A DNA stretch of 64,000 bases, taken from the NCBI GenBank assembly GCA_028281325.1, contig JANQKC010000021.1, positions 186,001 to 250,000 on the forward strand, given 5' to 3'. Positions 18,248 to 26,701 of this stretch are shown piece after piece (within the stretch, counting starts at the first letter, position 1; the number at the start of each line of letters is the position of its first letter). The stretch comes from Alphaproteobacteria bacterium. GTDB lineage: Bacteria > Pseudomonadota > Alphaproteobacteria > UBA8366. Under the pieces are notes generated by a model that worked only from the letters and a program-made list of their open reading frames with translations, made no database searches and was not told the origin of the DNA. Made by a program: the position numbers and the translations under genes.

Positions 18248-19294
18248 CTACTCCAAAAACATGTCCCACACGAACGGCTCGTCGGCCGCGACGGCGCGGC
18301 GCACTTTCCGCCCGACGATGACGTCCGCGAGATATGGCTCGATCCCGCTTCCGGGACGCTTGACCGCAATCATGTCGTCCGTAACTTCGCCGCCGGCCGG
18401 AATCTCCTGTTTCGCAACCAGGCTGCGGCGGCCCAACACCGCCATCTCATGCTCGCTGTCGAGGCGCCGCTTCCGCGGGCTGCCGAGCATCGCCTCCACC
18501 GCGCGAATTGCCTCGATCATTGCGGTCAGTTCGGCCGGATCGACGGAAAAGGAATGATCGGGCCCCGGCAATGACTGATCGGTTGTTATGTGCTTCTCGA
18601 TCATGTCGGCACCGGCCGCGACAGAAATCTTCGGCATCTCGATCCCGGGGGTGTGGTCGGATACGCCGACAGGAAGGTCAAAGGTGGCCTTCAGGCTCTG
18701 CACAACCCGAAGATTATAGTCTTCGGGTTTGGCCGGGTAGTTGCTGACGCAATGCAGCAGCACGACTTCGTCGTTGCCGGCCGACGAAAGCGTGTTGAGC
18801 GCGCGCTCGATATCGCACAGTGTCGCCATCCCCGTCGACAAGACGATCGGTTTCCCGGTCCGCGCGACCTCGCGCAGAAGCGGCAGATGGCCGATCTCGA
18901 AAGACGCGATCTTGTAAGCCGGCACCTTCAGTTCCTCAAGCAGCGCCACGCCTTCCTCGTAAAAGACCGACGACATGAAGGGGATACCGCGCTGATGGCA
19001 ATGTTCGGCGATCGGCTTGTGAAATTCCGTCGGCAGCTCCAACTCGCGGAACAGGTCGGTGATCGATTTGCCGCTGCCGCCGCTGATATGCTCCATCGCC
19101 GCCGCTTTGGACGATACGATCGTATCCGCCGTGAACGTCTGGAACTTGACCGCGTCCGACTTCGCATCGGCCGACATGTCGACAAGCTGCTTCGCCAGAT
19201 CGAGCGACTTATTGTGGTTACAGCCGGCCTCGGCGATGACATAGCATGGATGTCCGTCGCCGACGGGCGCTCCGCCGATCTCGATTGTCCTCAT
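18248..19294 (-). CDS. pseI: NeuB/PseI-type nonulosonic acid synthase
   Basis: A 348-residue enzyme that condenses a 6-carbon amino sugar with phosphoenolpyruvate to give a nine-carbon nonulosonic acid. The TIM-barrel domain starts CYVIAEAGCNHNKSLDLAKQL, continues with VKFQTFTADTIV, YKIASFEIGHLPLL, VLSTGMATLCDI and GVSDHTPGIEMP, and binds substrate through MIEKHITTD. Residues about 285-348 are the C-terminal SAF (antifreeze-like) domain (RRSLVAKQEIPAGG). Placement next to the PseG-like gene argues for a pseudaminate-type rather than sialate-type product. Legionaminate remains possible. Confidence 0.93.
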   Translation of the reverse strand: MRTIEIGGAPVGDGHPCYVIAEAGCNHNKSLDLAKQLVDMSADAKSDAVKFQTFTADTIVSSKAAAMEHISGGSGKSITDLFRELELPTEFHKPIAEHCHQRGIPFMSSVFYEEGVALLEELKVPAYKIASFEIGHLPLLREVARTGKPIVLSTGMATLCDIERALNTLSSAGNDEVVLLHCVSNYPAKPEDYNLRVVQSLKATFDLPVGVSDHTPGIEMPKISVAAGADMIEKHITTDQSLPGPDHSFSVDPAELTAMIEAIRAVEAMLGSPRKRRLDSEHEMAVLGRRSLVAKQEIPAGGEVTDDMIAVKRPGSGIEPYLADVIVGRKVRRAVAADEPFVWDMFLE

Positions 19295-19319
19295 ACCTTA
19301 CGCTCCCCAAAAAAAGAGG

Positions 19320-20255
19320 TCAGCGGGCCCATCCGGAACGGATGTCGCTGCTCTCTACAATTGACAGTAGACCACTGTCGAGGTCGACCCGCGGCTCATA
19401 CGCGATCCGTTCACGCGCCTTGCCGATTTCCGGGATACGGTAATATATCTCCCGCGACGCATGCCGGTCGCTGCCCTCGAAGGGTATCAGGTTTACTTCG
19501 GAGTCCGATGCGGCCACGGCGATCACCCGACGCGCTAGATCGAGAATGGTCACCGGCTCTCGATCGTTGCCGATGTTGAATGCTTCACCTCTCGTGGCGT
19601 CGGACAACAGTACGTCGATCGTCGCGCGCGCCGCATCGGCGATATGACAGAAGGAGCGAATTTGTTGCCCGTCCCCGTAAACCGTAATCGGTTCACCATT
19701 CAACGCTAGCTTAACGAATTTGGGCACGACAAACTCGTCGACCTGTCCAGGTCCATAAACGTTGAAGAAACGCACGACCTTGCTCGTAACGCCGTATTCC
19801 TTGGAAAAAGCGAGGGCGTATTGCTCCATCGCCAGTTTGGAGACGGCATAGCCTGACTTGGGATTGAACGGCGACGATTCGTTATACTTCTCACGCTCGA
19901 TGTCGCCGAATATCTCCGACGAAGACGTGACCAGCACCTGCTCAATGTCGGCCATTACCGCCGCCTGCAGGACTTTCAAGCTGCCGACGATGTTGACGTT
20001 GAGGCAATTCAACAACTCGACATCGGCGCGTTTAACGCCGAGAACGGCGGCGAGATGCAGCACGCCATCACACCCGCGCATATGCGCCGCCATATTGAAC
20101 TCATCGAGGATCGTGCCGGTAACGTATTTTACGCCGGCCAGTTTCTGGCGCGGATGGACGATATCATAGGAGATAATCTCAACGTCGCGGCTGAGCAATT
20201 CCTGCACCATCCATTCGCCGATGAAACCACTGCCACCCGTCACGAAAATCTTCAT
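19320..20255 (-). CDS. NAD-dependent sugar epimerase/dehydratase (extended SDR)
   Basis: A 311-residue extended SDR. Rossmann motif IFVTGGSGFIGEW at residues 3-15, VLHLAAVLG, catalytic SSSEIFGD and YAVSK (Tyr-x3-Lys), RFFNVYGPGQ, and the C-terminal EAFNIGNDREPVTI are all present. It probably acts on a UDP- or other nucleotide-linked hexose as a 4-epimerase or 4,6-dehydratase. It sits directly upstream of the nonulosonate synthase (25-base gap) and 69 bases after the deacetylase, so the product may feed the same glycan. It is not a PseB/FnlA-type dehydratase. Confidence 0.88.
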   Translation of the reverse strand: MKIFVTGGSGFIGEWMVQELLSRDVEIISYDIVHPRQKLAGVKYVTGTILDEFNMAAHMRGCDGVLHLAAVLGVKRADVELLNCLNVNIVGSLKVLQAAVMADIEQVLVTSSSEIFGDIEREKYNESSPFNPKSGYAVSKLAMEQYALAFSKEYGVTSKVVRFFNVYGPGQVDEFVVPKFVKLALNGEPITVYGDGQQIRSFCHIADAARATIDVLLSDATRGEAFNIGNDREPVTILDLARRVIAVAASDSEVNLIPFEGSDRHASREIYYRIPEIGKARERIAYEPRVDLDSGLLSIVESSDIRSGWAR

Positions 20256-20324
20256 TCAACTTCCCTCAATCGCGGATACTGCGACGTTATCGGTTGACGC
20301 CGCCGATGCTTCCTTCAACGCGGA

Positions 20325-21026
20325 TCAAGCGAACGTGCGGTGAATCATGAAAGCTTCGGCAAACATCATGCCCGCCTCCGAACCCCGGACCTTGGCGAGC
20401 GAGCGCAACACTTCAGGCGATCTTGGATGCGGATCTGGGCGCGCCTCGCCCCCGTAGGCCTGCATCGCCTTCACCTTTGCATCGAGGTCCGCATCGCTGA
20501 TCTCGACATAGAAATTCGGTTCCCACTCCGCCGGCCTCAGATAGCCGGTACTGCTCGGGACTTCGCCGCAGACAAGCGGGATGCGCGCGCCGACGGACGG
20601 CCGCGTCGCTACGGCAGCGGCCTCGTGGCAATATTGATGGTCGATATTCGTGCAGCGGCGGTGATGGGTGAAGACGGCAGCCGGTTTGGCGTCCGCGATT
20701 ACCCCCTCCAACCACTGTATGAGTTCGAGGCGCGGTCGACTGTCCATCGCATTATCGGGAAAATCCCCGAATACAAGATCCTCAGCGGCGACGCCAAGAA
20801 CCCCGACGGCCTTTTCACAATCGCGTCGAAGCTCGGCGAAAGCGGCATCCATCTCCACCTGTGTCATCGACGCGCTGCGCGAATAAATGCCCGTCGCGGG
20901 AATGGCGACGGTAACCCGCACACCATGCCGGACCAGCTTCGCGATGGTACCACCCGCGGCAAGCGTCTCGTCGTCCGGGTGCGCGAAGAACGCCAGGACA
21001 TGGTCCAGTGCCCCGAGGTCGATCAT
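20325..21026 (-). CDS. PIG-L/LmbE family N-deacetylase
   Basis: A 233-residue zinc-dependent amidohydrolase. AHPDDE at residues 15-20 and the later NIDHQYCHEAA supply the His/Asp zinc ligands of the PIG-L fold. Family members deacetylate GlcNAc-PI, mycothiol and bacillithiol precursors, antibiotics, and nonulosonate or UDP-sugar intermediates. The start ATG (21026) follows the TAG of the formyltransferase gene with no base between them, so the two proteins are made together. The likely job (inference) is to free an amino group of a sugar so that it can be re-acylated. Confidence 0.9.
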   Translation of the reverse strand: MIDLGALDHVLAFFAHPDDETLAAGGTIAKLVRHGVRVTVAIPATGIYSRSASMTQVEMDAAFAELRRDCEKAVGVLGVAAEDLVFGDFPDNAMDSRPRLELIQWLEGVIADAKPAAVFTHHRRCTNIDHQYCHEAAAVATRPSVGARIPLVCGEVPSSTGYLRPAEWEPNFYVEISDADLDAKVKAMQAYGGEARPDPHPRSPEVLRSLAKVRGSEAGMMFAEAFMIHRTFA

Positions 21027-21722
21027 CTATTCTTCATCTCCAGTCGTGATCGTAACGGCGGCCTCAATGCGGTCTGTGCGCCGTTGCGCGTGCGAGAATC
21101 GCACGACGAAGGGCCCCACCCGCAAGAATGCCCTTGGATATTCGGCGGCGTCGAGCATTCGAATGTGATCATATAGCTGATCGAGATCGGCGATGTCTTC
21201 GGTGATTTCGGATTGCGCCGGCTTGCGGCGCTTGAAGACAACAGCATCCCCCGTCTGCGACACCGGTACAGGCTCGGTTTCCACAATTCGCGCAATCATC
21301 TCGCCCACAGTCCGGGCGGCCCGTAGAAAAATCTCTTCCGCGGCACCCTGTAGAGATAACGGTTCGCGAAGATACACATCCCCAGCATCCATTTCCTCGG
21401 TGATCCGGAACGCGCAAATGACGGTTTCGCGATGCCCGCGCGCGATCAGGTTTTGCAGCGGGCTGCCGCCTCGGCCATATGGAAGGTCGGTTTCGTGAAA
21501 CCCGATACATTCGTGGTTGTGGAAGATCTCGGGCGGTATCTTCCAGCTCCAGTGCGGAAAAAAAACGAAACGCGGCGCCAGTCGCGCAACGGCCTCGGCG
21601 GTAAGGTCGCCGGAATCGGAAATCAGATGCCAATCGCCCGGCAGCACTGACAAAACCTTCTCATAGACCTCGAGGTTCCATGGGCGAATTGTCGCGACGA
21701 CATAAGTGTTGCGGTTTTCCAA
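21027..21722 (-). CDS. Sugar N-formyltransferase-like protein
   Basis: A 231-residue protein related to the catalytic domain of methionyl-tRNA formyltransferase, of the short type found in sugar-amine pathways. GFHETDLPYGRGGSPLQN (residues 74-91) aligns with the N-x-H...LLP...G region of the family: the His is kept (His76), the Asn two residues earlier is Gly, and the Asp appears in MDAGDVY. The C-terminal 50 residues (LYDHIRMLDAAEYPRAF) resemble the small terminal part of these enzymes. The likely reaction is transfer of formyl from N10-formyl-tetrahydrofolate to a sugar amine. It is coupled stop-to-start to the deacetylase. Confidence 0.8.
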   Translation of the reverse strand: MENRNTYVVATIRPWNLEVYEKVLSVLPGDWHLISDSGDLTAEAVARLAPRFVFFPHWSWKIPPEIFHNHECIGFHETDLPYGRGGSPLQNLIARGHRETVICAFRITEEMDAGDVYLREPLSLQGAAEEIFLRAARTVGEMIARIVETEPVPVSQTGDAVVFKRRKPAQSEITEDIADLDQLYDHIRMLDAAEYPRAFLRVGPFVVRFSHAQRRTDRIEAAVTITTGDEE

Positions 21723-21759
21723 GATTATGTGACCTGTCTTTGTCGGAAGGGTCGCACCA

Positions 21760-22497
21760 TCACCCCGGGCGTTCGGCGATCATTATCAAGCGTGCGCGCA
21801 ACGCCGACCATTTCATCAAGCCACTTCCGGTTGCCATTTCGCCCACATAGGATCTCATGACAACGCGCAGATCGGCGGCGCGCAACGCACGGGCCAACGC
21901 ATCCGGCGAATAGTAGCGCAGTATGGTTGGATCCGGCCGGTATCCGTTTACCAGATTGGGGAGGATCATCCAAAGTTTGTACCAGCGATTGGGCGTGAGC
22001 ACGGCAAGCCGTCCGGTAGGGCGCAAAACCCGTCGGACTTCTTCCAAAGCCTGGCGCGGCTGGCGCAGATGGCCGATGACATGGCTCAGCACGACCGCAT
22101 CGAAATGGGCATCGGGATAGGGCAACCGTTCGTCATCCGAAACGTCGAAGCGCACCGCGGAATGCGCGGCGCGTGCAATCGCAAGTGCTTCCCGATTGTG
22201 ATCGATGCCGTAGACCTCGCAACCGGCCTGTTCTCGCAGCCGGGACACCAGCCGCCCGGTATTGCAGCCGAAGTCCAGCACACGGCTGTCGTTGGAGAGG
22301 CCCAGATGCCCGATCATCATGTCCTGTTCACGGCCCCAGCTTTCCGACCGGGCGAACCGATCCGTGCGTTCCGCATAGGCACGGTCGTAGGAATCGCGAA
22401 CCGCATCGAATTCCACCGGCACGAAACAGCGCCGAGCCTCACGGAGCCAAAGCTTCACAGCACGTACCAACGCAAATCGTCGAAGAGCACCCGGCAT
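21760..22497 (-). CDS. SAM-dependent methyltransferase (class I)
   Basis: A 245-residue methyltransferase. Motif I VLDFGCNTGRL at residues 73-83, YGIDHNREAL, RFDVSDDERLPYPDAHFD and VVLSHVIGHLRQPRQAL fit UbiE/Methyltransf_11-type enzymes. The C-terminal region resembles glycan-locus methyltransferases. Its 5' end overlaps a decayed formyltransferase fragment on the same strand by about 60 bases, which suggests that the gene was joined to its present upstream neighbourhood by a deletion. Substrate unknown, probably a sugar or sugar-chain terminus. Confidence 0.86.
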   Translation of the reverse strand: MPGALRRFALVRAVKLWLREARRCFVPVEFDAVRDSYDRAYAERTDRFARSESWGREQDMMIGHLGLSNDSRVLDFGCNTGRLVSRLREQAGCEVYGIDHNREALAIARAAHSAVRFDVSDDERLPYPDAHFDAVVLSHVIGHLRQPRQALEEVRRVLRPTGRLAVLTPNRWYKLWMILPNLVNGYRPDPTILRYYSPDALARALRAADLRVVMRSYVGEMATGSGLMKWSALRARLIMIAERPG

Positions 22498-22741
22498 ACG
22501 ATTTCGCCGGTCCCCGCGGCTTCTTCCATTTCGTCACGCCGCGGTTCAATTGCAACGTCATGGATATCTTTTTGCCGGCCTCATCGATGAAATAACATCC
22601 CTCGTAAGGCGGAAACGAAAATGCCCGCAGCTGATTGAGTAGCCCACCTCCGGAACAAGTTTGATCAAGATGGCTTCGGCACAGATTGTCGGCGGCGCGG
22701 TCGATTTCTTGAAAGTCGATCATTTTGCCGTTTGACGACAT
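22439..22741 (-). pseudogene. C-terminal remnant of a sugar formyltransferase
   Basis: The first 60 codons read MIDFQEIDRAAD...LLNQLRAFSFPPYEGCYF..AGKKI, the pattern of the C-terminal segment of Fmt-like sugar formyltransferases. The intact enzyme at 31300-32088 has the matching IRASFFPPYEPAYV near its own C-terminus. No N-terminal catalytic domain precedes it, because the upstream 95 bases are AT-rich and non-coding. The tail runs into the start of the downstream methyltransferase in another frame. A genuine short protein is possible but less likely. Confidence 0.6.
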
Positions 22742-22835
22742 GACTTACACTCATTTGGAAAAATCCTTAGTCTTGTCAGACGGTCATCTATTTTGGTCTT
22801 CCAGAATAGACATAATGCAAAAGTAATTGTGGTTC

Positions 22836-24068
22836 TCACTTTTTGCTTTCGAACAATCGTGCCGGTTGACCATAAAACCGCGCACCTGATGGGACATCGC
22901 TTCTGACCAGTGAAAACGCGCCAATTATCGCACCATCCCCAATAGTCACACCTGCTTCGATAACTGCGTTGGGACCCAAATATACTCCATTCCCAATATT
23001 CGTTGATCTATAGATCAATGATGATTTTCTATTCACTCGCAACTCGGGACACGGGCTTAGATCACGAACATGTGTATATATCTGTACTCCCGCGCTTATA
23101 TCACAATTGTTTCCAATAGTTAGCCCGCCATATCCGTCCAAATGAACATTCGGTCCAACCCAAACATTATCGCCAATATTTATGTCACCGCCCAAGTATA
23201 CACTATCAAATATAGTAGTATTGCGCCCAGACCTGCACAGCGACGCCTTGTTCTCCGAGCTGAACAAGACTGCGCCGGTTGGCAAGACGATGTTTTTTGA
23301 TTTCATTCGAAGTAGCCTTGCGAAGTCGAGGACCTCAACAAAGTCGCGATATTGGCTCACCTTTGCGCAAAAATGGCTGTCTGAGAGTCGATCCGCCACT
23401 TCAATAACTGCTTCGACGCTGAATTCTGTTCCGCAGCCTTGAAGAAGCAGCCAACAAAGCAGCTCGATTCTTTCAAAATCTTCTTGTGTATCGACTGTGA
23501 CGACAATGTCTGGTCGGGCCAAGTTTCTTGGCGCTTCTAGGTAACGAGTCCGTGTCTTTGGGTCGCGGAGCATGATCGGCTCGACGTGTTCACGATCCTC
23601 TGGCGCAGTTGCCATCGCCGCTGCCCGATTTAGCGTGGCCCGAGTAAAGGCAGCGCAACCTACACCGTATGGATAGCTGGGCCGCGCAAATGTTGAGACA
23701 TGATCAACGGACCGATCGTCCAGCGCGTCGACGACGCGGTCGACGATGTCCGGATCGATGAGCGGATTGTCGGCTGAAATCCGAACGACGATGGAAGCCT
23801 CATGTGCATCGGCCGCCGCCGCGAAGCGCCCGAGAACATCGTCCTCGCTACCCCGGAAACTGGCTACGTCGTGCTGCGTTGCCACCTCGACGACGGCATC
23901 GTCCTCGCCTTTTTCCGTGGTCGCTACGACGATCTTGTCCAGACGCCTGGACAGCTTCAGCCGGTCGATGAGAAATCCCAGCATCGACTTGCCGCAGAAA
24001 GACCGCAGCACCTTGCGCGGCAGACGGGAGGATCCGCTGCGTGCCTGAATAATGGCAACGACTGTCAT
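22836..24068 (-). CDS. SpsF-type CMP-sugar cytidylyltransferase fused to a left-handed beta-helix acyltransferase
   Basis: A 410-residue two-domain protein. Residues 1 to about 240 are an SpsF/CMP-KDO-synthetase-like cytidylyltransferase (AIIQARSGSSRLPRKVL, VVRISADNPLIDPDIVD, VTVDTQEDFERI). Residues about 260-410 are hexapeptide repeats (IGDNVWVGPNVHLDG, IGNNCDISAGVQIY, IGNGVYLGPNAVIEAG, ARFYGQPARL) of a sugar O/N-acetyltransferase. It probably activates the nonulosonate with CMP and acetylates a sugar in the same path. The 3' half is clearly more AT-rich than neighbouring genes, pointing to a junction between domains of different origin. Such a fusion is uncommon, and its real substrates are inferred from the pseI-, pseG- and pseC-like neighbours. 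Confidence 0.87.
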   Translation of the reverse strand: MTVVAIIQARSGSSRLPRKVLRSFCGKSMLGFLIDRLKLSRRLDKIVVATTEKGEDDAVVEVATQHDVASFRGSEDDVLGRFAAAADAHEASIVVRISADNPLIDPDIVDRVVDALDDRSVDHVSTFARPSYPYGVGCAAFTRATLNRAAAMATAPEDREHVEPIMLRDPKTRTRYLEAPRNLARPDIVVTVDTQEDFERIELLCWLLLQGCGTEFSVEAVIEVADRLSDSHFCAKVSQYRDFVEVLDFARLLRMKSKNIVLPTGAVLFSSENKASLCRSGRNTTIFDSVYLGGDINIGDNVWVGPNVHLDGYGGLTIGNNCDISAGVQIYTHVRDLSPCPELRVNRKSSLIYRSTNIGNGVYLGPNAVIEAGVTIGDGAIIGAFSLVRSDVPSGARFYGQPARLFESKK

Positions 24069-24104
24069 GAAAGTTCCTTCCTATTCATGGGCTTGGCTGC
24101 CGCC

Positions 24105-24495
24105 TTAGTCCACCGCCTCGCGCCGAGGAGGATAGAAAGGTACCTGCTCGGCCAACAATGACTTGGGGTTGTAAACCGAGACCCCACGCCCCTGAGCGGC
24201 GAGAAGCTGGCGCCACTTGGCCACATGCTCGATGACGCCGTTCTTGATGGTATTGTGCACGATATCAACGCCTTGCTCCGCGTCCGACCCGCGGGCCAAG
24301 CGCCCGGCCGACGTCGGCAACGGGATCGTCCGCCGCTTCCGTGCTGGTCGCAAGAATGATCTCATCGATGCGCCGGGCATGCTTCAATCGCTCGATTTGG
24401 AAGGCTAGCATGGGCCGACCGAGGAAATCGGCCAACACCTTGCCCGGGAGCCGCGACGAGTTATGCCGCGCCTGGATGATAATAGTGGTCTTCAC
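24105..24495 (-). pseudogene. Chimeric remnant: SpsF 5' end joined to a DUF115/GT42-like 3' end
   Basis: From ATG 24495 about 60 codons match the start of an SpsF cytidylyltransferase (IIIQARHNSSRLPGKVLADF, EIILATSTEAADD). The frame then dies at 24265. In another frame, about 24300 down to 24105, the sequence reads VDIVHNTIKNGVIEHV...GVSVYNPKSLLAEQVPFY. This parallels the C-terminus of the intact gene at 25783-26697 (HNTVRNNIVDYI...MFVYNPRSLLSAVLPVF). An internal deletion between two formerly separate genes explains both halves. Neither half can make a full domain. Confidence 0.72.
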
Positions 24496-24505
24496 GACAT
24501 TACCT

Positions 24506-25732
24506 TCATCGTTTTGCCGCGACGAACTGGACGTCCGTCGCCAGGAGGTCGGCTAATGTAATCTCGGCGCAGGTCTCCTGAGCGTCAGCCAACACGTCCG
24601 GCGTTAAATGCGCCGCCGGATCCAGCTTGCCGCTACTCTCCTCCCAACTCAGGATGCAAAATCCGGCTTCCGTCAGCGACCGCTGCATCGCTGCAATCGT
24701 CAAATTCCGGTTCAATGCCCCGGACACCCATCGCCGGGCGGTTGCCGCCTCGAAAGGCCGGAGCTGATCGAAATAGCGCAGGTAGTCGGCTTCGCTCAAA
24801 CGGGCGTGCCCCCAGGGTGTATCGAGAATACCCAGCGCATGACCGCCGTTGAGCGAAAAGAACGGGTTGTAGCCGTGGATCATGAACCCGCCGTCTGCGA
24901 GCAGACGGTGCATCTCAGCCAACGCGGCGGGCAAATCCCCGACATGCTCCAGCACACTGGTGGAAAGGATAATGTCGAAAGACCCGGCGTCGTCGCAAAT
25001 CCCCTTCGTGATATCGCCGAGCCGGAGGTCCAATGCCGTGCCGGCCATCTCGCGCAAAATCCGCCAGGTACCGCCGCCGCTGTCGAAATTGTCGTGATAA
25101 TTGTTGTCGATTCCGACCGCCCGAAAGGAGAGCCGTGCCAGGGCCGCGCTCGCGAGGCCGCGGCCGCAGCCGACTTCAATCGTCCGCATCCCGGCACGGG
25201 GCACGAAATGGCCGCTTTCCTCCAACTTACGGAACCGGTAACGAAATTGCGCCATCTGGGCGTCCACGTCGCGCCGAAGCGCCGCCGCATCCGGCGTCGG
25301 CACTGGGAATCGGCCGGGCTCGACCGTACCAGGCTCCCAAAGGGTCGCGTGCCGCGCGATGACGGGTTGCGCGACCGCGTCAATTTCGTCCAACGCACGG
25401 GTGAGCGTACGATGGCCGATGCTCTCGCTCAGAAAGGTCTCCTCCTGCGGGCCAAGCAGTCCACGCGCGCGCAAGTGCCGTAGGCCGCGGAGCGACGGAT
25501 ACATGAGCCATCCCTGTTTCAAGCCGTAGCGGTAGCCGCGCTCAACGGCCAGGCGTTTGCCAGCTTCGGTGGTGAACCAGGTTTCGACCTCCTCGGTCGG
25601 CGGCTCGTAACGCGACGGGACCGCGCGATAGCGCAGTCCGGAATAAGCCTCATGCCGATCGGGCGCGACGCCGAGTACACGACGGCCGGCGGCCCGCGCG
25701 AGCTGCCTCGCGGCCCCTCTCAAATCACGCAT
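24506..25732 (-). CDS. Large SAM-dependent methyltransferase
   Basis: About 408 residues. The C-terminal two-thirds contain a class I methyltransferase: TIEVGCGRGLASAALARL (motif I), AVGIDNNYHDNF, LRLGDITKGICDDAGSFD, IILSTSVLEHVGDLPAAL. The N-terminal 180 residues are a family-specific helical extension with no motif that I recognise. The start is ATG 25732 (AGAGGG about 10 bases upstream) or GTG 25759. It lies between the GT42-like gene and the spsF remnant and probably modifies a sugar or glycan in the same locus. Confidence 0.85.
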   Translation of the reverse strand: MRDLRGAARQLARAAGRRVLGVAPDRHEAYSGLRYRAVPSRYEPPTEEVETWFTTEAGKRLAVERGYRYGLKQGWLMYPSLRGLRHLRARGLLGPQEETFLSESIGHRTLTRALDEIDAVAQPVIARHATLWEPGTVEPGRFPVPTPDAAALRRDVDAQMAQFRYRFRKLEESGHFVPRAGMRTIEVGCGRGLASAALARLSFRAVGIDNNYHDNFDSGGGTWRILREMAGTALDLRLGDITKGICDDAGSFDIILSTSVLEHVGDLPAALAEMHRLLADGGFMIHGYNPFFSLNGGHALGILDTPWGHARLSEADYLRYFDQLRPFEAATARRWVSGALNRNLTIAAMQRSLTEAGFCILSWEESSGKLDPAAHLTPDVLADAQETCAEITLADLLATDVQFVAAKR

Positions 25733-25782
25733 GCCGCGCCAGCCCTCTTTCCTCTCCACGGCATATCATGGAAGACTCGGCG

Positions 25783-26697
25783 CTATCCCCACGCTCGTTC
25801 CGGCATCTCGAAAACCGGCAGCACCGCGGACAGCAAGGAACGGGGATTGTAAACGAACATCGATTTGCCTTCTGCCTTCAGCAATACCTGCCAGGCGTCG
25901 ATGTAATCCACGATGTTGTTTCGAACCGTGTTGTGAGGCGCCCGCACCCCAAGCGCGGCGTCTTCCCGGCCACGGTTACCCTCGTCGGGTCCAAGCCAGA
26001 AATACCGGCGATCGTATAGATCGACCCCGACGAGTACGATCCTCTTCCATCCACCGATAATGGCCAGATTGATGGTATCGATCAGCGTCCCCGGGCCATG
26101 CACCAACCCTTCCTCGATAGACCGTGACGGCGCCGCATAGCGGCCACGCACCTTGGTCCTGAAACGGCAAATCGGCCGGTCGTCCGGGAGAAGCCCTTCG
26201 CCGACGATAAGGTTGCCCGTCGATGCCCGCCATTCCTTCTGGACTACGAACTTCGTTCCGTCGTATTGCCGGTTTCCGACGATACTGTCGCAATAGTGCC
26301 GGGCAACCGGACGAAGATGCGCCAACGTATTGACCAGATAGGATTCACGCACGACGTGATAATCCATGCGTACGGCACGCTGATAGTGAAACCAGTTGAA
26401 CCCCATCGTGTCGTGCTGTGCGATTGCCTGCCATTCCGCCGCGATCATTTCCTTGATCGAATAGCCGGATCCGAAGATGAAAACGGTGTCCGACCGTTTG
26501 TCCGCGAACAAGACATCCGGGCCAATAATATTGCGTCTGCGCTCGTTCATCATGTCCGCGGCATAGGGATAGGCATGCATCTCGAACCGGCGGAGGCGCT
26601 CGAAGCGCGGCGTCACGCCGCGCAGGTCACCGAACAGAGACGTGTAATTCTCGGCAACACGCCAGACGTCCGGGTCGGAAGCTCCCCGTTCTGCCAC
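25783..26697 (-). CDS. DUF115 / GT42-like protein, candidate nonulosonate transferase
   Basis: About 304 residues from GTG 26697, four bases after the pseC-like gene's stop; an earlier in-frame start would lie inside that gene. VFIFGSGYSIKEM is the nucleotide-binding start of DUF115 and GT42 sialyltransferase-like folds. GTLIDTINLAIIGGWKRIVLVG then VDLYDRRYFW, and a C-terminal FVYNPRSLLSAVLPV, recall CstII-type sialyltransferases and the Maf/MptE (DUF115) fold. Placement directly after a PseC-like gene and near pseI, pseG and spsF suggests transfer of the CMP-nonulosonate to a glycan or flagellin. The fold call is by motif eye-matching, so function is tentative. A decayed 3' copy is at about 24105-24300. 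Confidence 0.7.
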   Translation of the reverse strand: MAERGASDPDVWRVAENYTSLFGDLRGVTPRFERLRRFEMHAYPYAADMMNERRRNIIGPDVLFADKRSDTVFIFGSGYSIKEMIAAEWQAIAQHDTMGFNWFHYQRAVRMDYHVVRESYLVNTLAHLRPVARHYCDSIVGNRQYDGTKFVVQKEWRASTGNLIVGEGLLPDDRPICRFRTKVRGRYAAPSRSIEEGLVHGPGTLIDTINLAIIGGWKRIVLVGVDLYDRRYFWLGPDEGNRGREDAALGVRAPHNTVRNNIVDYIDAWQVLLKAEGKSMFVYNPRSLLSAVLPVFEMPERAWG

Positions 26698-26701
26698 GAC
26701 T

